Assembly: GCA_964505195.1 (NCBI GenBank)
Contig: CAZDGV010000007.1
Span: forward strand, 1 to 64,000
DNA length: 64,000 bases
Direction of reading: 5' to 3'
Source: CAZDGV01 sp964505195
GTDB lineage: Bacteria > Bacteroidota > Bacteroidia > Chitinophagales > Chitinophagaceae
Under the pieces are notes generated by a model. The model saw only the letters and a list, made by a program, of their open reading frames with translations, ran no database searches and was not told the DNA's origin. The position numbers were made by a program, and so were the translations under genes. Shown here one piece after another: positions 41,605 to 48,383 of the stretch. Position 1 is the stretch's first letter. The number at the start of each line of letters is the position of its first letter.

Positions 41605-42462
41605 TTAAGGCATCGGGTTTCTGTAAAAAAATAACCTGGCATTGCGCACCCTACTCGGCTTGCAATCAATGGTCTTGAATTCCTCGCCATCTCTAATTAC
41701 TACACGAAGATTCATTGGTGAAAAGCGCTTTGATAAACTGATGATCAAAAAATCTATATCCGACTCCTCCTGAACAGGCAGTCTTATTCTCAGGGATTTT
41801 TGATTGAAATCGTGCGCATTGATAAGTAGGTTTCCGTTAAGCACCACATGGATGCTGTCCATCCCAGTACTATCGGCTGCTGTGAAATCCAATATCAGCT
41901 CCTTACTTTTAACGGGTTGATCAATCAGCGTTTCAACCAGGCGTTCCGCAGGTTCAAGTTCTAGATTTAAACTATCGTAAACCGCATAAAGTTCTTTAAG
42001 ATAAGTATTGATTTCATCCTCTGCTATTGGCGAAATCACCGAATCGGTTCGAACCAGACGCAGCGATGTTTCCTCGTCATTTAAATCCCAGCCGCCGTTT
42101 AACAAAATATCGGTTCCATGGGTTTCGCTACGCAGCTGTATTTCCCTGAAGTTTCCACAGGCGTTGCCGGTATTAAAATCACGCTGTATGTTTTTCCATC
42201 GCAACTGTATTCCTTGTTTGCTGGCGTTACCGGCTACAAAAAAATCGCAACCAAAAGATACCCCCTTATCGTATCCCCGTGTGTATATGAGTCCCAACAG
42301 ATCGGCACGTTGCTGCACCAGCTCCATTCGCACTTTAAGCTTTTGCCTTCCTGCACCTGGACGCATCAATTCTCCTTCCCACTGCCCGGAAAAATCCTGC
42401 GCTTTAACCGAAAATGCCAGCATGCATGCGGCAGCAATTCCATAAAAAAACTTCACATCCAT
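41605..42462 (-). CDS. hypothetical exported protein
   Basis: 285 residues, unrecognised. The signal peptide (FFYGIAAACMLAFSVKAQ) is followed by a lipocalin-like beta segment (FSGQWEGELMRPGAGRQKLKVRMELVQQRADLLGLIYTRG, then GCDFFVAGNASKQGIQLRWKNI). A linker and a C-terminal part with KELILDFTAADSTGMDSIHVVLNGNLLINAHDFNQKSLRIRLP, resembling a beta-sandwich, follow. The start codon (42460-42462) sits in the loop of the terminator hairpin of the upstream SDR gene. Without that ATG the signal peptide is lost, so I keep it. Transcription is probably weak read-through or from an unseen promoter. Confidence 0.75.
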   Translation of the reverse strand: MDVKFFYGIAAACMLAFSVKAQDFSGQWEGELMRPGAGRQKLKVRMELVQQRADLLGLIYTRGYDKGVSFGCDFFVAGNASKQGIQLRWKNIQRDFNTGNACGNFREIQLRSETHGTDILLNGGWDLNDEETSLRLVRTDSVISPIAEDEINTYLKELYAVYDSLNLELEPAERLVETLIDQPVKSKELILDFTAADSTGMDSIHVVLNGNLLINAHDFNQKSLRIRLPVQEESDIDFLIISLSKRFSPMNLRVVIRDGEEFKTIDCKPSRVRNARLFFYRNPMP

Positions 42463-42476
42463 GAGAGATGTGAAGT
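42449..42476 (-). terminator. intrinsic terminator of the SDR gene containing the next start codon
   Basis: Perfect 11-bp stem AACTTCACATC / GATGTGAAGTT with a 7-base loop, followed on the minus strand by a run of T, 22 bp past the SDR stop. The loop holds the ATG of the next gene (42460-42462). Confidence 0.8.
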
Positions 42477-42497
42477 TAAGTATTTGAGGCAATTCGA

Positions 42498-43214
42498 TTA
42501 TATCGCCTGATGATTGAAGGGCTGCAACACCATTTCGCTTACCACCCCACTTGCGGGCTGCTGGCATAGGAACCAGATGGCTTTTGCCGCTTCTTCCGGA
42601 CGAATCATTTTATCGCGCTGCACGCGTAAATCAATGGTATCCCAAAATGCAGAATCAACACCGCCCATGTAAATACTGGTAATACGAATATCGGTGCGCT
42701 TCAATTCTTCGCGCACACTTTGCATCATGCCTACCAGTCCGTATTTACTGGCACTGTATGCGGCAGCACCGGCCATGGGCACTTTGCCCAATACACCGGG
42801 AATATTGATAATCAGCCCTTTTTTCTGCTCCTTCATAGCAGGTAAAAATGCTTTCAAGAGCAGGAAGGGTGCATATAAATTGATATGAATGGTTTTTAGA
42901 AATTCTTCACTGCTCAGCTGCTCCAACTGCTTGATGATGCCGATTCCGGAAGCATTCACCAATACATCGATACCTGCATACGCACTGAAATACTGATTTT
43001 TCAGTTGCTCCACCGCTTCGGGAAGCGTAAGATCTGCCGCCAACATACAATGAGCAGGAAGCGACAATTCTGTAGCCAGCTGCTGCAATTTATTGTTGTC
43101 GCGCCCCGTAATAAACAGGTTCGCACCACTACTGGCAAGCAGCTTTGCCGTATGCATTCCAATACCACCGGTAGCACCGGTTATCAAAACATTTTTTCCC
43201 TTTACAGATTCCAT
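42498..43214 (-). CDS. short-chain dehydrogenase/reductase
   Basis: 238 residues, a classical SDR: cofactor motif VLITGATGGIGMHTAKLL, NAG-like VLVNASGIGIIKQ, and the catalytic Tyr/Lys in AAYSASKYGLVGMMQ. The Ser of the triad is not obvious at the usual spot (LIINIPGVLGKVPMAG has no Ser), so activity should be treated with caution. It is divergent from the photolyase at 43270 across a 55-bp spacer and may share its regulation. In several Bacteroidota an SDR gene sits beside photolyase/cryptochrome genes. The substrate is unknown. Confidence 0.9.
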   Translation of the reverse strand: MESVKGKNVLITGATGGIGMHTAKLLASSGANLFITGRDNNKLQQLATELSLPAHCMLAADLTLPEAVEQLKNQYFSAYAGIDVLVNASGIGIIKQLEQLSSEEFLKTIHINLYAPFLLLKAFLPAMKEQKKGLIINIPGVLGKVPMAGAAAYSASKYGLVGMMQSVREELKRTDIRITSIYMGGVDSAFWDTIDLRVQRDKMIRPEEAAKAIWFLCQQPASGVVSEMVLQPFNHQAI

Positions 43215-43269
43215 AGCGTCGGTTTATATCTGCTGTACAACAAAAGCAAGTTGGAATTGTTGTAAACGC

Positions 43270-44751
43270 ATGTCCGCAGCCACCCTCATTTTTCCACATC
43301 AACTGTTTTTAGAGCACCCTTCGCTCAATAAAAACATACCCGTGTGGCTGGTGGAGGAAACTTTATTTTTTCAGCAATACCGCTTTCACCAACAAAAAAT
43401 CCTGTTGCACCGCGCTTCGATGAAGTATTACGAAGAAAGCTTGCAAAAGCAGGGTTATGTTGTACACTATGTAGCTTCCCTTGAAGCTGAAAGCGATGTG
43501 CGCAAACTCATTGCAAAGCTTGATACAGCAGGCGTAAAATCCATTCATTATACCGATCCGACCGATACCTGGCTGCACAAAAGAATACAGCAAGCTGCTT
43601 CAAAAGCAAGTATCGCTTTGCATTGTAGCGACTCGCCGAATTTTTTGAACACACTGAAAACCCTCCATGTCTATTTTGATGGAAGAAAGACCTATTTCCA
43701 AACAGATTTTTATGTTGCGCAACGCAAGGCACGCAAACTACTCCTGGATGAGGATGGCAAGCCTCTGGGCGGCAAATGGACATTTGACGCGGAGAACAGA
43801 GTGAAGATGCCAAAAGGCAAAACACCACCTCGCTTAGATCCTGCACCCTCACACAATACAATGGAGGAAGCCAATCAATATGTAAAGCGGAATTTTTCAG
43901 ATCATTATGGCGAAACGGATGCATTCATCTACCCTGTTACACACGAAGCTGCTGAAAAATGGTTAGATACTTTTTTGGAAGAACGCTTTGCCGAGTTCGG
44001 CACCTATGAAGATGCTATGGTGCAGCAGGAAAACTTTTTATACCATTCGGTGCTTACGCCTATGCTGAATATCGGACTGCTATCACCACAGCAGATACTC
44101 GATAAAGCCCTTGCTACGGCAGATAAAAAAAACATACCGCTCAATTCGCTAGAAGGATTTGTGCGTCAAATTACCGGCTGGCGCGAATTTATCCGAATTG
44201 TTTATGAGCGAGAAGGCAGCCGGCAGCGCACAAAAAATTACTGGGGCTTTACACGCAAAATTCCCGCTTCTTTCTGGGATGGCAGTACCGGCATCCCTCC
44301 TATCGATATCATCATTAAACGCATTTTAAAAACAGGTTACTGTCACCATATTGAACGCCTCATGGTGCTAGGCAACTTTATGTTGCTCTGTGAATTTGAT
44401 CCCGATGATGTGTATCGCTGGTTTATGGAAATGTTTATCGACAGCTACGATTGGGTGATGGTGCCCAACGTGTATGGCATGACGCAGTTTGCCGATGGCG
44501 GACTCATGACTACCAAACCCTATATCAGCGGCAGCAACTATTTAATGAAAATGGGCGACTGGCAAAAAGGCAAATGGCAGGAAGTGTGGGACGGGCTGTT
44601 CTGGCGTTTCATGCATGTACACCGCGACTTTTTCGGACAAAATCCGCGATTGGGTATGCTGCTGAATACCTTCGATCGCATGTCGGATGAAAAAAGAAAA
44701 GCCCATCTTTCACATGCAGAAGCATTTCTTTCACAACTTGACCAATCTTAA
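43270..44751 (+). CDS. cryptochrome/photolyase family protein, PF04244 (FeS-BCP/DPRP-like)
   Basis: 493 residues of the deoxyribodipyrimidine photolyase-related group that includes prokaryotic (6-4) photolyases such as PhrB and CryB. The N-terminal antenna-like domain starts TLIFPHQLFLEHPSLNKNIPVWLVEE. The FAD domain has ITGWREFIRIVYE, GYCHHIERLMVLGNFMLL and YDWVMVPNVYGMTQFADGG. Characterised relatives carry a [4Fe-4S] cluster with a YCKGC-type motif; here the matching segment is WQKGK at 431-435, and no CxxC exists in the C-terminal third. The frame is open to 43093, but upstream codons overlap the divergent SDR. Flavin reductase follows after 6 bp. Confidence 0.9.
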   Translation: MSAATLIFPHQLFLEHPSLNKNIPVWLVEETLFFQQYRFHQQKILLHRASMKYYEESLQKQGYVVHYVASLEAESDVRKLIAKLDTAGVKSIHYTDPTDTWLHKRIQQAASKASIALHCSDSPNFLNTLKTLHVYFDGRKTYFQTDFYVAQRKARKLLLDEDGKPLGGKWTFDAENRVKMPKGKTPPRLDPAPSHNTMEEANQYVKRNFSDHYGETDAFIYPVTHEAAEKWLDTFLEERFAEFGTYEDAMVQQENFLYHSVLTPMLNIGLLSPQQILDKALATADKKNIPLNSLEGFVRQITGWREFIRIVYEREGSRQRTKNYWGFTRKIPASFWDGSTGIPPIDIIIKRILKTGYCHHIERLMVLGNFMLLCEFDPDDVYRWFMEMFIDSYDWVMVPNVYGMTQFADGGLMTTKPYISGSNYLMKMGDWQKGKWQEVWDGLFWRFMHVHRDFFGQNPRLGMLLNTFDRMSDEKRKAHLSHAEAFLSQLDQS

Positions 44752-44757
44752 ATTATC

Positions 44758-45270
44758 ATGCCCCCTGCTTCCCAAAAAACCACATCAGATCTTAGGAAAA
44801 AACCCTGGAACAGAGTGAATCTTCCCGTTTATTCCATCAGCTCACGTAGCGGTGCAGAAGAAAATATGCACATCATCACTTATGCCTCCGCCATCAGCAT
44901 GCAACCTAAGCGATTTGTTTGCGGGGTATATCACGGCACAAAAACACTAGAGCTGGTAGAAAGAAATGGCAGCTTTGTACTACAGATCCTTGCCAAAAAT
45001 CAAGATAGATTGGTAACACTACTCGGAAAGCAAAGCGGCAAAAAAATCAACAAAATAGCGCGACTAAAAAAACGAAACCTAGTTGAAGAATGGAATGGCT
45101 TTACAGTATTGAGTGATGCGCTGGCGGTGATGCTGCTCAAAGTAGTGGACACCATGGAAGGGGGCGATCACCGAATTTTCCTCTGCGATGTAGTGGCATA
45201 CCGCAATCAACACAATGGCAGTGCGCTCACTACGGAAGATCTTCGCAAAGCAAAGATTATTCGTGCGTAA
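44758..45270 (+). CDS. flavin reductase-like FMN-binding protein
   Basis: 170 residues of the flavin-reductase/split-barrel fold: VNLPVYSISSRSGAEENMHIITYASAISMQPKRFVCGVYHGTKTLELV, VLQILAKNQDRLVTLLGKQSGKK and a late MEGGDHRIFLCDVVAYRN with the conserved GDH. Members reduce or bind FMN with NAD(P)H. It starts 6 bp after the photolyase stop and is almost surely cotranscribed, which suggests a role in supplying or reducing the photolyase flavin; that link is inference. It ends directly against the stop of the convergent gene at 45271. Confidence 0.88.
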   Translation: MPPASQKTTSDLRKKPWNRVNLPVYSISSRSGAEENMHIITYASAISMQPKRFVCGVYHGTKTLELVERNGSFVLQILAKNQDRLVTLLGKQSGKKINKIARLKKRNLVEEWNGFTVLSDALAVMLLKVVDTMEGGDHRIFLCDVVAYRNQHNGSALTTEDLRKAKIIRA

Positions 45271-45549
45271 TTATAATTTAACCACCAGCTTATTTACCTG
45301 GTAAGTGCCGGGCGCCACTTCTTCAAAAACAGAACCGAAACGGTGTTTGCGTATATCGGTGCGGATGGCCTGGTACATATGCTGACGGATATAAGCTTCA
45401 TCCTGTCTTCGCCAATATCCGGTTTCAATGGCAATATCCGTGATTTCAAAATAATGCAAAGGCTTATCAGCTGATTTTAGAATTTCGAGTGCCGCTTCAC
45501 GAAAAGTAAGTTCATCCAAAGGCCGATAGGTTTCCAATGTTTTGTTCAT
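45271..45549 (-). CDS. HARE-HTH domain protein
   Basis: 92 residues resembling the HARE-HTH (HB1/ASXL/restriction-endonuclease) winged-helix domain: LTFREAALEILKSADKPLHYFEITDIAIETGYW, a middle helix pair, and GSVFEEVAPGTYQVNKL at the end. This domain is usually found attached to RNA polymerase delta, restriction enzymes or chromatin proteins; here it is essentially the whole protein. The ATG at 45549 is chosen; longer frames run through the divergent TIGR03643 gene. A hairpin lies in its 5' region. Given its place among photolyase genes it may be their regulator, which is untested. Confidence 0.75.
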   Translation of the reverse strand: MNKTLETYRPLDELTFREAALEILKSADKPLHYFEITDIAIETGYWRRQDEAYIRQHMYQAIRTDIRKHRFGSVFEEVAPGTYQVNKLVVKL

Positions 45550-45557
45550 AACAGCAC

Positions 45558-45580
45558 AACAAAAGAGCAGCCCTTTTGTT
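45558..45580 (-). promoter_or_regulatory. hairpin in the leader of the HARE-HTH gene
   Basis: Perfect 8-bp inverted repeat AACAAAAG / CTTTTGTT around a 7-base loop, 9 bases upstream of the ATG at 45549. It could be an operator or an RNA hairpin; it does not look like a terminator for this transcript. Confidence 0.35.
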
Positions 45581-45589
45581 TGAAAGAAA

Positions 45590-45599
45590 GTATTAATAC
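45590..45599. promoter_or_regulatory. 10-bp palindrome between divergent genes, possible operator
   Basis: GTATTAATAC is perfectly symmetric and lies 6 bases before the ATG at 45605 and 41 bases from the divergent HARE-HTH ATG. It may be a dimeric repressor site, but ten bases can arise by chance. Confidence 0.25.
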
Positions 45600-45604
45600 C
45601 CCTT

Positions 45605-45883
45605 ATGGAAGCAAGGCTTACCAGTGAAGAGATAGATCGCATTGTTGAAATGGCCTGGGAAGACCGGACTCCCTTTGAAGCCATTGCCTTTCAGTTCGGA
45701 CTTTCAGAGAAAGAGGTGATTGCGCTGATGCGCAGAGAAATGAAAGCTTCCAGCTTCAGAATGTGGCGTAAAAGAATGAAGGGCCGGGAAACCAAGCACA
45801 GCGCCTTACGTTTAAAAGACATCAGTCGGTTTAAGTGCAGCAGACAAAGAACCATTTCGATGAATAAAATATCCAAAAGATGA
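45605..45883 (+). CDS. TIGR03643 family protein (DUF2805)
   Basis: 92 residues with the family core IDRIVEMAWEDRTPFEAIAFQFGLSEKEVIALMRREMKASSFRMWRKRMKGRETKH, a helix-turn-helix-like fold with a strongly basic end; residues after KHSAL are variable. The family has no assigned function, but it recurs beside cryptochrome/photolyase genes. Here its stop overlaps the ATG of the FAD-domain photolyase by four bases (45880-45883), so the two proteins are translationally coupled and probably act together. Confidence 0.9.
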   Translation: MEARLTSEEIDRIVEMAWEDRTPFEAIAFQFGLSEKEVIALMRREMKASSFRMWRKRMKGRETKHSALRLKDISRFKCSRQRTISMNKISKR

Positions 45884-46992
45884 GTAAGCCGCATTCCTGG
45901 CAGTTCCCAACCGACCCAAGTGCCATCATCGAAAGGATACAGCAAATTGATCCCATTCGATATGGTAAAACCAGAAATTTTATCGACGGCAGTGTTACCC
46001 TATTATCCCCCTATATTTCCAGAGGAGCAGTCACCCTTCCGCAAATACTCGAAACCGTTTTGCAAAAAGGATACAAACCCTATGCAATAGAAAAGTTTAT
46101 TCAGGAACTCGCCTGGCGCGAGTTTTTTCAGCGTGTGTGGTTTGCAAAAGAACAGCATATTTGGAACGATCTGAAACAGCCACAACAGGGCGTATTGCAT
46201 CATGAAATGCCAAAGGCCATTGCAGATGCAAGCACAGGGATCACAGCAATTGATGAACAAATTCAGCAGCTTTATACCACCGGTTACATGCATAATCATG
46301 CGCGGATGTATGTTGCAGGTATCACCTGCAATTTGGCAGGCGCATATTGGCTGCAGCCCAGTCGCTGGATGTACTATCATCTTTTAGATGGCGATATTGC
46401 AAGCAATACATGCAGTTGGCAATGGGTTGCCGGTGCATTTTCTTCGAAAAAATATATTGCCAACCAGGAAAACATCAATCGCTATTTACACAGCACGCAA
46501 CAGAAGAGCTTTCTCGATCACCCCTATGAAACCATTTTTAACCAAGGTGTTCCGGAAGCACTGAAAAGCAACATACAACTGGATCTTCATACGGCCTTGT
46601 CCGAAATATCAGTTCCAGCAATAGATGCTAACAAAGACATTTGCATCTATACCTCCTACTGGCTTAACCCTACCTGGCGCAAGGACGAAGATGTGCAGCG
46701 TATTTTGCTTTTAGAGCCCAAGCATTTTGAACGATATCCGGTAAGCGAAAAAGTACTTGCATTCATCATCGAATTGGCAAAGGCGCAGATTCCTGACTTG
46801 AAAATTTTTATTGGAAATTATGAGGCATTGCAACATTTGATGCATCCGCAACAAAAAACATTTTTTATCGATCATCCGCTGCATCGTCATTTTGGCGGCA
46901 TCGGAGATCCCTACCCTTGGATGTTCCCGCAGGTAAAAGGATATTTCCCTTCTTTCTTTTCGTTTTGGAAAAAAGCTCAGCGCTATTTGTAG
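45880..46992 (+). CDS. FAD-binding-domain-only photolyase/cryptochrome homolog
   Basis: 370 residues beginning directly with the photolyase FAD-binding helical domain: RYGKTRNFIDGSVTLLSPYISRGAVTL, IQELAWREFFQRVWF, TGYMHNHARMYVAGITCNLAG and LLDGDIASNTCSWQWVAGAFSSKKYIANQENINRY, all close to the FAD-cradle motifs. The N-terminal antenna domain of normal photolyases is absent. Instead about 145 residues follow the FAD domain, with ICIYTSYWLNPTWRKDEDVQRILLLEPKHFERYP and DLKIFIGNYEALQHL, which look like an alpha/beta domain. It overlaps the TIGR03643 stop by four bases. DNA repair versus light sensing cannot be decided. Confidence 0.85.
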   Translation: MSKPHSWQFPTDPSAIIERIQQIDPIRYGKTRNFIDGSVTLLSPYISRGAVTLPQILETVLQKGYKPYAIEKFIQELAWREFFQRVWFAKEQHIWNDLKQPQQGVLHHEMPKAIADASTGITAIDEQIQQLYTTGYMHNHARMYVAGITCNLAGAYWLQPSRWMYYHLLDGDIASNTCSWQWVAGAFSSKKYIANQENINRYLHSTQQKSFLDHPYETIFNQGVPEALKSNIQLDLHTALSEISVPAIDANKDICIYTSYWLNPTWRKDEDVQRILLLEPKHFERYPVSEKVLAFIIELAKAQIPDLKIFIGNYEALQHLMHPQQKTFFIDHPLHRHFGGIGDPYPWMFPQVKGYFPSFFSFWKKAQRYL

Positions 46993-46994
46993 TA

Positions 46995-48320
46995 TCAGAG
47001 ACCGAACAGTCCGCTGTTGAGTGCCTGCAGGGTTTGCTTTTTATGCGCACCTGGTACAAGCATTGAAATATTATGCGGACTGGCACCGTAACTCACCATT
47101 TTTACGGGAATGTTTTCAACCGATTTAAAAACACGCTGCAGCATATCCGGCGTTTGTGATATCTGATTGCCTACAATGCAAACAATAGTCTGCTCCTTTT
47201 CAACTTCAACATTTCCAAAAGGTTCCAGTTCACGTAAAATTTCAGGAAGGTAGTTATCATGATCAATCGTAACCGCTACTGCCACTTCCGATGTGGTAAT
47301 CATATCAATTGAAGTGCGATACTTTTCAAACACTTCAAACACTTTGCGCAAAAAACCATAGGCAAGCAACATACGACTGCTTTTTATTTTGATGGAAGTA
47401 ATGCCATCTTTCGCAGCAACTGCTTTGGCACCCATTTCACCAACTTTTGCCGCAATGGTAGTACCCTTTGCAGCGGGCTGCATGGTATTAAGCAGTTTTA
47501 CAGGTATGTTATAATGCTGTGCCGGCCAGATAGATGCCGGATGCAGAATTTTTGCACCGAAATATGCGAGCTCCGCTGCTTCATCGAAACTGAGCTGATC
47601 AATAGCAATTGTCTTATCTACAATACGCGGATCATTGTTATGCATACCATCAATATCCGTCCATATTTCACAAACTGACGCCTTCACTGCTGCTGCGATC
47701 AGCGATGCAGAGTAGTCGCTCCCGCCTCGTTTCAGGTTATCCACTTCCCCGCGTGCATTGCGACAGATATACCCCTGCGTAACAAAAATCTTTTGATCAG
47801 GATGCTGCGCTAGCACAGTGGAAAGCCGCTCAGCAATGGATGCCACCTGTGGTTCATCGTTTTGATCGATGCTCATAAAATCGAGTGCAGGTAGCAGCAA
47901 GTGATCAATACCCTGTGCTTCGAGGTAACAGCTGAAAATTTTAGTGCTCATCAGCTCGCCCTGTGCGAGGATGTCTTTTTGCAATGCCTCACTGAAGGAA
48001 ATTTTTAAGATGATATTTAAAAACTCAAAATGCTCACCAATCATACCAATACACTTTTCGCGTATGGGGGCAACAGTCAGTAAGGCTTCAATGAATTGAT
48101 GATAATGTACTTCCAGCTGATCGATGAGCGTTTTTGCTCCTTGCCGATCACCGGCCGACAATGCATCGCCAATGGCAACCAAGGTATTGGTAGTGCCGCT
48201 GAGTGCACTCAGCACCACAATTTTCGCTTCCGTATCGCGGGTTACAAGTTGGGCAACATCCTGCATGCGTTCAGGCTTGCCCACAGAAGTGCCGCCAAAT
48301 TTCATCACTTTCATCATCAT
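46995..48320 (-). CDS. aspartate kinase
   Basis: Monofunctional aspartokinase, 441 residues, phosphorylating aspartate at the head of lysine/threonine/methionine synthesis. The kinase domain has VMKFGGTSVGKPERMQDVA, RGGSDYSASLIAAAVKASVCEIWTDIDGMHNNDPRIV and LAYFGAKILHPASIWPA. Two ACT domains follow (MLLAYGFLRKVFEVFEKYRTSIDMITTSEVAVAVTI and IVCIVGNQI...VKMVSYGASPHNISMLV), implying feedback control by an amino acid. Three consecutive ATG codons (48312-48320) give ambiguous starts; the frame extends to an ATG at 48374, but those codons form the upstream terminator hairpin. Confidence 0.94.
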   Translation of the reverse strand: MMMKVMKFGGTSVGKPERMQDVAQLVTRDTEAKIVVLSALSGTTNTLVAIGDALSAGDRQGAKTLIDQLEVHYHQFIEALLTVAPIREKCIGMIGEHFEFLNIILKISFSEALQKDILAQGELMSTKIFSCYLEAQGIDHLLLPALDFMSIDQNDEPQVASIAERLSTVLAQHPDQKIFVTQGYICRNARGEVDNLKRGGSDYSASLIAAAVKASVCEIWTDIDGMHNNDPRIVDKTIAIDQLSFDEAAELAYFGAKILHPASIWPAQHYNIPVKLLNTMQPAAKGTTIAAKVGEMGAKAVAAKDGITSIKIKSSRMLLAYGFLRKVFEVFEKYRTSIDMITTSEVAVAVTIDHDNYLPEILRELEPFGNVEVEKEQTIVCIVGNQISQTPDMLQRVFKSVENIPVKMVSYGASPHNISMLVPGAHKKQTLQALNSGLFGL

Positions 48321-48344
48321 GGTTTTTAAGGCAGGCAATCGTTG

Positions 48345-48370
48345 AAAAAAAGCACGATTTGCAATCGTGC
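48345..48370 (-). terminator. intrinsic terminator / 5' hairpin between the Ldh-type gene and aspartate kinase
   Basis: Perfect 8-bp stem GCACGATT / AATCGTGC with a 3-base loop, followed on the minus strand by seven T. It ends the Ldh-type dehydrogenase transcript. It also lies just downstream of a possible aspartate-kinase promoter at 48376-48383. Confidence 0.8.
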
Positions 48371-48375
48371 GCATG

Positions 48376-48383
48376 CGAAGTTA
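48376..48383 (-). promoter_or_regulatory. -7-like element upstream of aspartate kinase
   Basis: Minus-strand TAACTTCG, the same form as before folD. It overlaps the TAA stop of the Ldh-type gene (48381-48383). A transcript from it would begin right at the hairpin at 48352-48370. Confidence 0.3.

Noticed and set aside
43093..43269. N-terminal extension of the photolyase at 43270
   Set aside because: These codons overlap the start of the well-supported divergent SDR gene, and the family start (TLIFPHQLF) follows the ATG at 43270.
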